64,000 nucleotides of DNA from Batillaria attramentaria (GCA_018292915.2 JACVVK020000150.1:712501-776500); one strand, 5' to 3'. Shown: positions 47,162 to 59,680, counted from the stretch's first letter. Program-made: numbers and translations. The notes: generated by a model not told the origin, from the letters alone.

Positions 47162-48580
47162 TTGGCTCACTTGTGAGATGGGTCAAGGTCATTCAAAAGA
47201 GTATGTTTGTAAAGCTATCACTGTCTATCCTGAAGTAAGATGTCTCTTGTGTTCATAGTTCCTAAGAAAATGGCAAATGGCAACATAATAGTTTTCCAAG
47301 GACAGCTTGTATCACCTTGACTTTGGGTCAAGGTCATTCAAATGAGATCTGTAAGTGAAGAGCTTATCAATGACTATCTTAATGCCACGTTTGATAGCTC
47401 AAGTTTTCGCAGCTTCTGTACAAATGGTAATGTAAAATTTCACAACAGACAGCTGTATTGACCTTGACCTTGAGTCAAGGTCATTCAAAAGGCTATGTCT
47501 GCATAGGTCTCATTGCTGCCTATCATTGAGCCTTGTTTGGTACCTCTGCTGTTTGTTGTTTCCAAGAAAATGCTACCGTTAAGGTCTCCGCAAAACATTT
47601 TGAGTGGCCTTGACCTTGACTCAAGGAAATTGAATACAAGTATGGCAGTACAGGTTTTACCAATGTCTATCATCATGCAAAGTTTGATGCCTCTGGTATC
47701 CCTAGATTTTGAGAAAATGACAATTGTAAATTTCCAGTGAGATAGATTTAGTGACCTTGACCTTCAGTCAAGGTCATTCAAACGGTATGTCTTGGAAGGT
47801 CTTACTGCTGTTTATCATCAAGCCAGGTTTGGTGCTTCTGCCATTTATTGTTTCTGAGAAAATGCCAATGTTAAGGTTTTGGAAGCATTTCCGCAAACAG
47901 CTTGTATGGCCTTGACCTTGACTCAAAGTCACTGAATACAGGTATGTCAGTAAAGTTGTTGTCAATGTCTATCATCATGCAAAGTTTGATGTCTCTGGCT
48001 TTTCTAGATTTTGAGGAAATGCCAATGTAAAATTTCCAAACAGACAGCTTTGGTGACCTTGAACTTGGATCAAGGTCAGTCAATATGGTATGTTTTGAAA
48101 GGTCTTACGGCTGTCTATCAGCACGCCAAGTTAGGTGCCTCTGCTGTTCATTGTTTCTGAGAAAATGCCAATGTTAAGGTTTTGGAAGGTTTCCGCTAAA
48201 GAGCTTTTATGGCCTTGACCTTGACTCAATGTCACTGGATACAGGTATGTCAGTAAAGTTGTTGTCAATGTCTATCATCTTGCAAAGTTTGATGTCTCTG
48301 GCTTTTCTAGATTCTGAGAAAATGCCAATGAAAACTAGCAAACAGACAGCTTTAGTGGCTTTGACCTTGGGTCAAGGTCAATCAATATGGTATGTTTTGA
48401 AAGGTCTCATGGCTGTCTATCAGCAGGCCAAGTTTGGTGCCTCTGCTATTTGTAGATTCTGAGAAAAGGCCAATGTTAAGGTTTACTGCGGACACACACA
48501 CAGACACACACACACACACACACAGAGACAGACGACGGAGGGCTATTACATAGACTCACTTTGTTACACAAGTGAGCCAA
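47162..48580 (+). mobile_element. Element C, copy 1: tandem-core repeat with TCAAGGTCA palindromes
   Basis: Terminal inverted repeats are TTGGCTCACTTGTG (47162-47175) and its complement ending at 48580. The core is a degenerate tandem array with spacing of about 144-159 nt. Units alternate between two types, giving a ~300 bp higher-order unit. Each unit centres on TGACCTTGACCTTG followed by TCAAGGTCA or a variant, and carries GAGAAAATGCCAATGT and TCTATCATCATGC words. The 3' side ends in CA repeats then GACGACGGAGGGCTATTACA. The layout resembles mollusc pearl-type elements. Related copies: 48581-48840, 52235-52578, 57757-58843. Confidence 0.75.
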
Positions 48581-48727
48581 AAACTTTCAACCGTCAGACA
48601 CACCAGGTTGCAACCCAGTAAAATCAAAATGATATGTTTCGAAAGGTCTTATGGTTGTCTATCAGCATGCCAAGTTTGGTGCCTCTGCTGTTTGTAGATT
48701 CTGAGAAAATGACAACGTTAAAGTTTT

Positions 48728-48784
<57 letters not shown>

Positions 48785-48840
48785 TGACGATGGAGGGTTA
48801 TTACATAGACTCCCATTGTTACACAAGGGAGCCAACAAAC
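48581..48840 (+). mobile_element. Element C, copy 2: 3' fragment
   Basis: Only the last core unit, a CA tract (48731-48781) and the terminus TTACACAAGGGAGCCAA are present. It directly follows copy 1, suggesting a tandem or nested arrangement. Confidence 0.7.
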
Positions 48841-49751
48841 AAAATGTATGAGGTGGAAACTGAGTTGACTTATTTCTTAAAAGTATCCTGCATATTAATC
48901 TCTGAACACAGTGAAATGATCTGTAACACGGAAAAACATGGAAAATGGCATCTTTATGCACACTCTAGAACATTTTTCTGCTTGCTATTGTATCAACTGT
49001 TGCAGAACAATATCTTTTCCTAAAACGTGAGGAACACTCTGTTCTACTATGGGTAGTTTATCCGATTACAAAAATTATAGTCAACACAATAAAGCTGTTA
49101 CAATGCTGCATGACCGACTGAAACTTTAGGTGAATACAGTGAGCTAGAAAGCGCAACCAGCACCAGTCTACTACCAAGTTCTGCTCTTTTCCAGCAGCTA
49201 ACCAAGCCTCAGGTCGCACATCTTTCTTAAGCCGCTTGACAACTATCATTGCATGTAAGCGACTTGCATGGCAAGGATAGGTAGTTCCAGTGGCCACTGA
49301 GTGAGAAGGGCCTGCAAGGAGCACCACCAGGTTACCCCGGCATCAAGGGCACTGATAAGAAGGAGGTGAAGTAGGCAGGGGCAGCCCTCAACAGATGCAC
49401 TTCTGCTGTGTGTTTTTGTTGCTTTTTTGTTTGTTTGTTTGTTTGGGGGGGGGGGGATGCCTAATGTAGCGTTTAACAGCGGTGCTTTTGTTTCCTGTTC
49501 TCTCGGTCTCTGACTAAATTCCAGGAAAACACCAACGAGGATTGTGGAGGACTGATTTTCGCAGCAAAGCTAGACTGATCAGGCTTCACAAACTCAATTA
49601 CATGACCGTCCAAAATAAAAAGTGGAAACAAACGATCTAATAGATCGCAAACTGAGTGAAAAAAATTCCTCATAAGTACGCATCGATTTTGTCCAGACTA
49701 AAGAAAATTTCCAACCAACTGCACGCCCCTGAGGTTTCTATCCTCCTTTAC

Positions 49752-49822
49752 CATCCATAGTGCGCAGCAAGATAGGCCCATGATGGATGAAGCAGTGACT
49801 ATCTTGCTGCACGCTATGGATG
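49752..49822. repeat. miRNA-like hairpin: 24 bp arms, 23 nt loop
   Basis: The left arm 49752-49775 (CATCCATAGTGCGCAGCAAG then ATAG) pairs with 49799-49822 with two non-Watson-Crick positions. On each strand one of them can be a G-U wobble. Size and loop fit an animal pre-miRNA, but a tiny MITE gives the same picture. I do not recognise a known miRNA seed. Confidence 0.35.
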
Positions 49823-50069
49823 ACCACAGCTGACAAAGAAATAAATAGTCTGGAGCTAGGAAAACAAGTATGTGGCATGGTGTGAATACTTGCACTGGGC
49901 ACGTCTGAGCATTCTCACAAAAAAAGGTTTTGCCTGTGGCAGGAACCCCCCTCCTGACTTGCAGACCTTATCAGTTATCTCTACCTGCCCCAGCAGAGTT
50001 GCAATTATCTTCTCCATGGCAAACGGCAGCTGCCTGTAAAATGCTGGAGCAGTGCTCTCCTGACGAACC

Positions 50070-50214
<145 letters not shown>

Positions 50215-50519
50215 CACTTGCGAAAAACTACCCGATACCCTAGCTGAGCAAAGTTTCTCGATTTACCAGTATTTTTTATATTGTAACAGCTCATGTTTTA
50301 CATGTACCCAGTGTGCCACCTGTTTCAGTTTGCACATGCTCACACCCCCCATCCACTATTCGTCTACCCAAAATTACAAGTGGGCTTCCCACAGCGTTAC
50401 CGAAGGAAATGCACATTTTACATATATATTAAATCTGGGACAACTTTATCAAACAGCTGAAATCCATGCTGAAAACATAAAGGCTGCAGATCTGGGCTAC
50501 ACTGACAAAGAAAAAGTAA

Positions 50520-51588
50520 CATAACAAAGAGGAATGGCCCTATTATAAAGTTGTTACTCCAAATTTCAGTTATTTTGTCTGTTTATTTTGGCCGGTGCCC
50601 CCCCCCCCACCCCCCCAAGTCTGTAAGACCTGCCAAACACACTTGATCCGCTCCGCTATAGCAGATCTACAATCTTAGGAGCGAGGGAGAGAGAGATATG
50701 ACGTCAATTCTGTGAACTAAACATTTGACGTCAGTTTCACGTAGGTCCTCTGAAAGAGGATGCTTGTTCATGTCTTGTGATTTCCCTGTTGGTGTTGTGA
50801 CTTCCCCGATTGAATTAATTTTTACATGAAATCAAATCTGAAAGAGGTTGAGAGGGCTGGTGAAATGTGGGCGGCTGTGGCGATATTTAAAGATTTTATC
50901 TGTGAACTAAACATTTGACTTCAGCCTCTCATACGTCGTCTGACAGAGCTGCTTGTTCATGTCTTGTGATGTCCCTGTTGGTCCCTGTTGGGGTCGTGTC
51001 TTCCCTGACTGAATTAATTTTTACATAATATCTGGAAGATCTAGACGACTGGTGAAACATGGACTTTAATACCTTGGGTTGTTCTTACGATATCGCAAAA
51101 TTGGAACTCTTTGGGTTGGTGCTTCTTGCAGGAACTTGAAAAAAATGTTTTTTAGCTAAAATCTCTGTTATTCTTAATATTCAAGATATAACAGTGCAAT
51201 AGTTCCTGCCATACGTGCAGTTGTTATACGTGACAAAAATACCGGGATGATGAGTACTTTGAAGGAGTCGTTTTCATGGATAGTAGGCCTTATACGCAAA
51301 CGACCCGTACCTCAGAAATATTGTTTTTGCACAAAATCTGTCAAAGCTACAGAGCTGTGCTACGAACCTATTCAGAACAATTGGATGAACTTCCAAAATC
51401 TAGAAAATGAAGGCATTTGAACAACTTTTTTGTCAAAATACATTACATGACCGATTTCTTTAAATGGGCGATAACTCTTCTAAAATTGCAGCAAGAGAAA
51501 AATCGTGAAACCTAACTTTGGAGCAGGTGAATTCCCATTCAAAAAGCTCTTCGACAAGGTGGTTTAGGACATAGCCACAATTACATCT

Positions 51589-51627
<39 letters not shown>

Positions 51628-51842
51628 CCGCCAAAAAGAACGCAGCAGCTGTGTGTGCACATACGGTGTCTATGACGCAGATTTCGTTACATCACTATGT
51701 GCGTGAAAGTATGTATTTGTCTGGAGATTCCGAGAAACGTCACAGTCTTGATTTTTATCTCTGAAACTTGCTGCTGCGCACTGCGAAATTTATCTGCCCC
51801 ATCCCATAAAGTTTCTCTACAGAGAAACAACTTAAAAACAAG
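50520..51842 (+). mobile_element. Element B, copy 2
   Basis: The left end is GGAATGGCCCTATTATAAAG. The right end is a decayed version of the terminal palindrome (51808-51832). It retains two perfect TGACGTCA motifs (50699-50706, 50726-50733), the GGGCGATAACTCTTCT word and a CA tract (51593-51624). Intronic, between Ig2 and Ig3 exons. Confidence 0.7.
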
Positions 51843-52234
51843 TCACACGCCCAGCAGTTTACCATTCCATCAGAAAGCTAGCTACGCAATTAGTAACTTG
51901 AAAATTGCGCCCAACCAATTAATGAAGGTGATTTACCGACCTTGGCATTTGCTGTAATGGGTCTGACAATATGCATAAACCCCCTAATAACAATAATTGC
52001 CAGGCTGTGTTTCAAAATGTGAGCTGATAATTATGATGAAAACTCAGAACTCCATGTGAGTCTACTCCCCACCAAATAACACCTGCCTCCAGAAGCAAAA
52101 TGCATAATTAACCAGTAATGATAGTGCTGATAAGTCTGCCACAGCTGAACACTTTTCCTGTTTTTTTCAACTCATGCAAAGTTCACATGGGCTTGCATCT
52201 GTGCGCACTCTCTCTCTACCATTTAAAATGGTAA

Positions 52235-52498
52235 CACAAGGCCATTGACTACATGTATATATCTGTAAAGTTCTTATCAATGTCTATCATTATGCAAAGT
52301 TTAAAACCTCTGGTGTTTGTAGATTCCGAGAAAATGCCAATGTAAAATTTTCAAACAGACAGCTTTAGTGACCTTGACCTTGAGTCAAGATCATTCAAAA
52401 TGATATGGTTTGAAAGGTCTTGTGGTTGTCTATCAGCATGCCAAGTTTGGTGCCTCTGCTGTTTGTAGATTCTGAGAAAATGACAACGTTAAAGTTTT

Positions 52499-52532
<34 letters not shown>

Positions 52533-52578
52533 GACGGAGGGTTAATACGCTGACTCCCACTGTTACACAAGGGAGCCA
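52235..52578 (+). mobile_element. Element C, copy 3: 3' part
   Basis: Two core units with GTGACCTTGACCTTGAGTCA, then a CA tract (52503-52529), GACGGAGGGTTAATACG and the terminus TTACACAAGGGAGCCAAAA. The 5' end is missing. Confidence 0.7.
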
Positions 52579-53164
52579 AAAACTGAAGAATCTGAGTGTA
52601 TTCTTGTGTGCATGCATGTGCTGCAAGACTGTCAGCTAGCATTAAGTATGAATTCAATCATAATATGTTGCATATACACATATAAAAAGGAAAAAAAAAT
52701 ACATGCAGTGACCTACAGCAATCTTGTGTATACAAGGTATCGTGGAGAAGTAATATGAGATTGCTGGTACAGCCTTTGCCTATTCTGAACATGCAACAAT
52801 GAACATGGATGAAACAGCGCATTCATCCATGATCAAGATAAACCGCTCTTCGAAAATTCTGTTCTACTATTTGCCAGACAACCAAGGTCTGGCAAGGTTA
52901 GACTAACTGTTAAGATCAAACTCAAAGGTTTCCGATGTAGAAAATATACTTACTCACACAATAAAAAAATTTTGTGCAGTACTTTCAGGATGAGAAACAT
53001 TCAGATAAGGTTTATTGTTCACTTCTGAGAACTTGAAACTACACTATACTCTCAAATGGATCTCAATTTCAAACAGGGTCTGAACTGCTGGTACAGTACT
53101 GAGAGTGAAAGAGTTTAGATGAGTGTCATGTGCTGAACGCTATGATACTGTCAGCAGTACTCAC

Positions 53165-53275
53165 CTTTGACATACATCATGGCAGGATATGAGTATGCTA
53201 CTCCAAGTTCATTCTCAGCCACACATTCATATGTTGCTTCGTCGGACTCTTGGCTGTTCTGGATCTGAAGGTAGC
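53165..53275 (-). CDS. Lar: Lar exon: immunoglobulin domain 2, C-terminal half
   Basis: 111 nt, phase 1 to 1. It encodes YLQIQNSQESDEATYECVAE, then NELGVAYSYPAMMYVK. LQIxNSxExDxxxYECVAEN is the F-strand signature of Lar Ig2. The junction to Ig3 ([11 protein letters not shown]) is identical in form to fly Lar. The acceptor is TTTTATCAG and the donor G|GTGAGT. Confidence 0.96.
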
Positions 53276-53520
53276 CTGATAAAAGCACAGAATCATGAAA
53301 TTACCCAGTGAAAGTGAAGTTACAACTCAAGTTATACAAGCTATCTGGCGTCTGCGTCCTTTGAAAGAAAAACAAAAAATACAAATCACCTTTATTTTCA
53401 CACTCCATGAACGAAATCTTGATCTTGCAAACTACAAACCATTGTACAGCAAATTACCCAGTGCGCTGCAGTGTGTAATCTTGAAGGTGATCTTGATGAT
53501 GACAATGAAAATAATGCACA

Positions 53521-53531
53521 TGCACACACAC

Positions 53532-53579
<48 letters not shown>
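53521..53579. repeat. CA microsatellite
   Basis: About 27 CA units with one CG interruption near the start. A second, similar CA tract lies at 53851-53905. Both are in the intron that splits the Ig2 domain. Confidence 0.97.
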
Positions 53580-53583
<4 letters not shown>

Positions 53584-53848
53584 AGCTTTTAAACCTGCAC
53601 CCATCCAACATTTATCAAAATTGTGACGAAGTTTTGCCATTGTATCTTATTGCCAGACACACAAACTTTGCCCCTTACCCCCCCCCCCTTTCCCCCCGCA
53701 AAAAAAGAAAAGAAGAAGAACAGAGGAAAAAAGCCAGATTGTCACAAACTTGGCATGAAGTCTACTTGTATTTAAACAGAAAAAAGAGCAGTTTGAGCTT
53801 GGCCATGTGCCACAGCATTTCCCTGCAGCCCCACCCCCACCCCCTGCT

Positions 53849-53907
<59 letters not shown>

Positions 53908-54467
53908 CCCAGCCATCAACAACCTAAAATAGCCAGTCTCAACTCCTGCGCTCTTCTTACCATCTTGTATCTCCATGTGGTTAACTTTTATCAACATGAA
54001 ACAGTTACAACTTCAAAATGAAAGATACTGAAGGCTCAGATGCTGTTTCTGCCACCATGTCAGACTAGACAGAGATACATGGTCACTAATGAAAAACTAT
54101 GCCATCCGAAGGCAGAGTTTCAGTAAACTCCCCATAGATAAAGACCTTTTGTCGTAAAACTGCTTGTACACAATGTCCTCACACTTATAGAAATCTTGGC
54201 AATGGCACACAAGGATTTTGACTCAACATGCTTGTTGATGAACACATCTGCCTGTGGAAAGGCAAAGAATGGTAACTCCTGTTTTAACAAGCATGCTGTG
54301 TTCTGTTGGGAAGGCGAGTTGCAGCTTGTCTCTCAGAGCGTAGGGCTGCAAAATTGCATTCCGTAGCTTTGTCCAAGAGGAACTACTGCAGCTAGGGGTA
54401 GCATAGGGTCAGTGAAGCAGCAATGCCTAGCAGTTATTTCCCTTTAGCTGCCTCGAATAGCTTTCTC

Positions 54468-54518
54468 ATGCGTATGATGTGTGTATATATACACACATAT
54501 ATAACACATCATACGCAT
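54468..54518. repeat. 15 bp perfect inverted repeat around an AT/TA-rich loop
   Basis: ATGCGTATGATGTGT (54468-54482) and its exact complement (54504-54518) flank a GTATATATACACACATATATA-like spacer of 21 nt. It could be a small palindromic MITE or a cruciform site. Confidence 0.8.
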
Positions 54519-55107
54519 CTGAAAGAAGATCTATAGGTTTAACACTGACGTGTGGGCTTCATGTTGGTGATTATCACTGCTAAAGTGTATCTGGTACCTC
54601 CGTCACCAATGATTTTTGACGACAACTTTCTATGGAGTCACTTTTGTAGATCAATTGCAGAGAAAGGTTATGAAGGAAGTTGTGGTCTAATACATTTTAT
54701 AACAGCCAGTGTTCTCTGTCTTTCTGTTTCTTCTCAGCGCAGGTGAAACCAGCATAAATACTTGTGTCTCATTCAATAATACTTTATTTTTCCATAAATC
54801 TTTATATCATGGACCTTCTTAACGATAATTGATAAGGTCTCAAGTTTACTAACATCTAATTCCAAAAAATATGCACAAAATTACAGTTTTTAAAAAGTAT
54901 TCCCAAAACGCTTTCGCAACTGGATTACCAAACGCACTACACCCTGGTATTAAAAAAAAAAAACATGACTGGTAGCGTTCATAGGGTGTGAATTCTAGCT
55001 TGAAAAACATGTTATCTTGCTGCTATGAGACACTGTCTTCCAAAAGCAAGAGTCCACAACAATAAAACTGCAGGATACAGATACCTGGTGAGGTTGACCC
55101 CCACCAA

Positions 55108-56136
55108 ACTAAACAAGGAGGAATGGCCCCATCCTACAAAGTTGTTTCTCCAAATGTCATGTTATTTTGTGTTTTGTTGTTATTGTTGCCAGTTCTCCCA
55201 TCTTCAAGTCCTACCAATGACATTAGATCAGCTACGACCTTGACCGATTAGCCACATGACTGGGGTTGGAGAGAGAGAGAGAGATTGTGATTTCCTCGTT
55301 GCTTTTGTGACTTCTGTGACTGAATTAATTTTTACATAAAACCTGTAAGATCTAGAGAGATGGTGAAACGTGGACTTGAATGCCTTGGATTGTACTTACA
55401 AAATTGCAAAATTGGAACCTTTTTGACCGGCGCTTCTCACAGAAACTTGAAAAAATATGTTTATCTAAAAGCTCTGTTATTCTTAGCTATAATAGTGCAG
55501 TAGTTCCTGTCATATGTGCAACTGTCACATGTGACAAAAGTGCTGAGATGATAAGTTGAAGGAATCTTTTCAGACATTGTGGCCTTATATGCAAACCACC
55601 CCTACCTCGGAAATATTTTTTTTACACAAAATCTGTCAGAGCTACAGAGCTGTGCTACGAATACAGTCAATGTAATTGGATGAACTTCAGAAGTCTAGAA
55701 AATAAAGGAATTTGAACAATTTTTTTCAAAAAAATATGTAACACAACTGATTTTGTAAAACGGGCAATAACTCTTCTAAAAATTCGGCAAGAGAAAAATC
55801 GTGAAATGCCGGCCTGGAGAATGTGACTGCCCGCTTCACCTCAAATCACGGAGCTCTTCAACGAGGTAGGTTAGGAGATAGCCATGATTACACCCATCCA
55901 CACACACATCCACACACACACTTGTCGCACAACTCCCGCGAAAAAGATCGCAGCACCATAGTGTGCAAGTAAGGTGTCTATGACGCAGATTTCATTACTC
56001 ACTGTTTGCGCGAAAGTATGTATTGTCTGGAGAAACGTCACAGTCTTGGTTTATATCACTGAAACTTGCTGCTGCACGCAGCGAAATCTGCCCCATCCTA
56101 TAAAGTTGTTTCTCTATAGAGAAACAACTTAAAAAC
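55108..56136 (+). mobile_element. Element B, copy 3 (most compact)
   Basis: The left end is GGAATGGCCCCATCCTACAA. The right end has the same CCCCATCCTA word followed by the 28 bp perfect palindrome at 56103-56130. So the left end repeats both directly (CCCATCCTA.AAAGTTGTTTC) and inversely at the right. The GA repeat is short and the CRE motifs are absent, so this copy has lost that segment. Confidence 0.72.
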
Positions 56137-56408
56137 AGCACTAAGTAGCATTCCTAAAGAAACAACTTGTGTACTGCACAGACAGTCCTTTTGGTACCCC
56201 CCCCCCCCCCCCCCTTTTTTTTTTTCTCCCAGCTTTGCAGGCGAATTATCAGTTCTTATTTGGTCCTTCCCATCCAGTATTTGCCTCTGGAAACGGGGTT
56301 TTGGGAAGCTCTGAGAATTGAGTTTACTCGGAATGAATTGCAAGCACTAAAAGACAACTGACACATTAAGAACAAATGGCATCGTATGCATGAAGTGTGA
56401 AAATGTAC

Positions 56409-56585
56409 CATTGTCAAGAAGCTGGATGCGAGGGTCACTGAGGTCAACTGGCAAATAATCTTTTAGCCACATAATGGTGGGTTCAGGTTCACCCGATGCC
56501 TCACACTGCATCACTGTGCTCAGACCTTTCTCCACTGACTTCAGTTTGGGATGCAGCAATATCCTGGGGTACCCTGGTGGAAACT
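56409..56585 (-). CDS. Lar: Lar exon: immunoglobulin domain 2, N-terminal half
   Basis: 177 nt, phase 1 to 1. It encodes FPPGYPRILLHPKLKSVEKG, then LSTVMQCEASGEPEPTIMWL and KDYLPVDLSDPRIQLLDN. The first disulphide Cys is in MQCEASG and the core Trp in IMWLKDYLPVD. The opening PxGFP/PPGYP is the conserved Ig1-Ig2 linker. The acceptor is TGTGCAG; the donor G|GTACAT is imperfect but phase-correct. Confidence 0.96.
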
Positions 56586-57756
56586 CTGCACACAAACAGA
56601 GCATTTAAATTAGCAAGTATTTCAGATCACAAGACTATGACTGATAATGCTTGCATACACAAAATGGTATAATTATGAAATCAGTTTTTAAAGTGTAATC
56701 CCAAATGCATACCACACAATTTGCTAAAATGCTAATCAACTCGCTGTCTTTCATTGACTAGTCATTGAAAAGGCACTGACTACGCCCTAGCTGATCCATA
56801 AAATGTCCACTTTATAAAACACATTTCACATGTTATCTTTTAGAAATGAAGAGACTGTGAAATTTTCCATCAACAAACATGCTACGGAGGAAATGGCATT
56901 ATAAAGAAAAGCATCTGTGGCAGGCAAAATTGCTGGCTTGTGGATGCCCAAAGTCAATGACAAAATGGGTCAAGAACTCCTATGATCTGACACAAGAAGG
57001 TAGGCAGATACATCTGGTGAGATGCAAAGCGCAGCAGTTCTGTTAATGCGCAGAAAATGTGTGCCATTTGTAGCAACAGCCGATTTCAATGAGGAAATGG
57101 TGACTCCAATTACTGGGCACTATTAGTTTTAGATTCTCATATGTTTGAAACACATCTTCATTTATAATGTCATATACATACATACATGTACATGTACTGC
57201 TTTCAAATGTCACACACCACTGAGTTTCACATTTACTGAACATTTTTTCCTAATATAGTAATAACTGCACAACATAAAAACCTAAGAAACATTTTATACT
57301 GATCTCTCTTCTACAAGTAATTAGTGCAAATAAGATTCTGGACTCATGTACACTCAACCGACCTACAGAATTTTTTTGATATTTTTTTTTTTAATGTCTG
57401 CATTTTCACAAGTTGAATTTTGCTCAATGACCCTATTCAAATACACTATAGTGACATAAGTAAAAAGGGAAAGAGAACACAGAAAAGTATATATAAAGTA
57501 TATATAGATCAACAATGAATGCACCCTGTTGTGTACATTGCGTTCATCACAAGCCCAGTTTTTAAAAAGGTTGTGGGTACTAGCAGCTGTTTGCATTTTT
57601 CTGGCATCACTATTGCTTATATCGCATTACAGCACATCGTTTTAAAATAAAAATGATATAAAGCAGGGTCTTTCCAGGCTCGGTGACAAGAAAAATGATC
57701 TGCAATATCCATCACTGATCAGAGGCAAAATGTAACTAGAGAGGCAAAAGCCTCCA

Positions 57757-58770
57757 TGGCTCCCTTGTGACAAGGGTCAAGGTCATTCACACAAGTGTAT
57801 GTTTGTAAAGCTCTTATCACTATCTATCATCATGGCAAGTAAAGTGTCTCTGGCGTTCCGAGTTCCTGGCAATATTACAATTTTCCCCCAAACAGTTTGT
57901 ATGGCCTGGACCTTGGCTCAAGGTCATTAAAATGAGATCACCTCAATGTCTGTTATTATGCCAAGTTTGACGCCTCTAGTATTAATTTGTAGTTCCTCTG
58001 AAAACGGTAATGTTAAAATTCACAACAGACAGCTTTAATGACCTTGACCTTCAGTCAAGGTCATTCAAAAAGGTAGGTCTCATTGCGGTCTATCATCATG
58101 CCTTGTTTGGTGCCTCAACTGTTTGTTGTTTCAGAGAAAATGCCAAGGTTAAAGTTTCCCCAAAACAGCCTGCATGACCTTGACCTTGACTAAAAGTGAT
58201 TGAACACAGGTATGTCAGTGAAGGTGTTGCCAATAACTATCATCATGCAAAGTTTGATGCTTCTGGTTCTTCTAGATTCCGAAAAAAATGCAAATGCAAA
58301 AATTTCCAAACAGACTGCTTTAATGACCTTGACCTTGGGTCAAGGTCATTTAAAATGGTTTGTGTGCATAGGTCTTTTCACTGTCTATCAGAAGGCCAAG
58401 TTTGGCGCCTCTGCTGTTTGTTATTTCTGAGAAAATGCCAATGTTAAGGTTTCACATAAATAGCTTGTATGGCCTTGACCTTGAAACAAGGCCATTGAAT
58501 ACATGTATATCTGTAAAGTTTTTATAAATGTCTATCATCATGCAAAGTTTCAAACCTCTGGTCTTTGTAGATTCCGTGAAAATGCCAATGTAAAATTTTC
58601 AAACAGACAGCGTTAGTGACCTTGACCTTGAGTCAAGGTCATTCAAAATGATATGTTTTGAAAGGTCTTATGGTTGTCTATCAGCATGCAAAGTTTGGTG
58701 TCTCTGCTGTTTGTAGTTTCTGAGAAAACGACAACGTTAAAGTTTTCTGGACACACACACACACACACAC

Positions 58771-58802
<32 letters not shown>

Positions 58803-58843
58803 GGGCTATTACATAGACTCCCATTGTTACACAAGGGAGCCAA
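57757..58843 (+). mobile_element. Element C, copy 4 (complete)
   Basis: Perfect 13 bp terminal inverted repeats TGGCTCCCTTGTG / CACAAGGGAGCCA. The core has seven units centred on TGACCTTGACCTTG plus TCAAGGTCA or variants (near 57774, 57910, 58040, 58180, 58325, 58470, 58620). It ends in CA, then GACA repeats, then GACGACGGAGGGCTATTACA. Confidence 0.75.
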
Positions 58844-59324
58844 AAAGATACACCTGTTAAAAAAAAAATTAAAAAAAAACTGCAATGTTGTTTTTGGCTT
58901 CAAACTAAAAGCTGTAGGCTGTTCTGAACGAAATAACACAGTCAGGGAAACACTTAAAATTGTTCCACAGGTCATGTCTCAAATAAGCTCACATGAGTGT
59001 CCTTTATCAAATTTTAGCAAAACCTCTTGGTCACACACATTCGCCTGGCCAACTGAGAATGCATTGCAAAAAAAAAAAAAAAAGGAAGTTTTTCCCAGGG
59101 GCTGTTCTGTATCAATCCAGTTCAAAATGCATTCCGATAGAGTCAAAATTACCATTTAACCCCAGTGCATAGTTAGTTAGTTAGTTAGGCCTTAACGTCG
59201 CGCAAACATTCAGCCGAGTGCATGCAAATAGTGGTAACGATCTCTCTAAACCCTTACAGTAATACAATGTGCTTTGTATTAATATGCGATGATGAGCTGT
59301 TTCACAGTGAGCCATGTCCAGTGG

Positions 59325-59680
59325 AATGTAGCATGTGAGGGACAGGTGACACAAACGACACATTTCTGTCCTGCACGTGACGGTGGTTACAAGAGACAGA
59401 CAAAATGGCCAGCGTCACGGCGGGCAGAGAACAAAACAGAACAGTGTGCAGGGGAACAGGAAACAGCCAGGAGACACTGACACAGCAGAGCACGGCCGCA
59501 AATGGCACAGGGCGGGGGCTCGCCCTACAGGGACGGGCAGCACACTGCTGGCACAACAGAAACACACGGAGACACAGCTACACATCGACGCTACAAGCCC
59601 CGCATCCTGGCTACACACAACACACGCTATACAAATACACATTTGTCAACCCCTTCTGGATTAAAAAAAAAAAAAAAAAA
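59325..59680 (+). repeat. Possible retrocopy ending in poly(A)
   Basis: A GC-richer block (about 59400-59650) ends in A20 at about 59661-59680, within AT-rich intron. No open frame of interest, no promoter boxes and no target duplication could be fixed. A (GTTA)n tail with TTAACGTCGCGC lies just left at 59168-59205 and looks like the inverse tail of another SINE. Confidence 0.35.

Noticed and set aside
53338..53358. 21-nt microexon in the Ig2 intron, at the place of vertebrate meA
   Set aside because: Phase 1-1 and open, but the acceptor is AAAG, the donor is poor and the remaining intron to 53275 would be only 62 nt. Kept out as probable chance.
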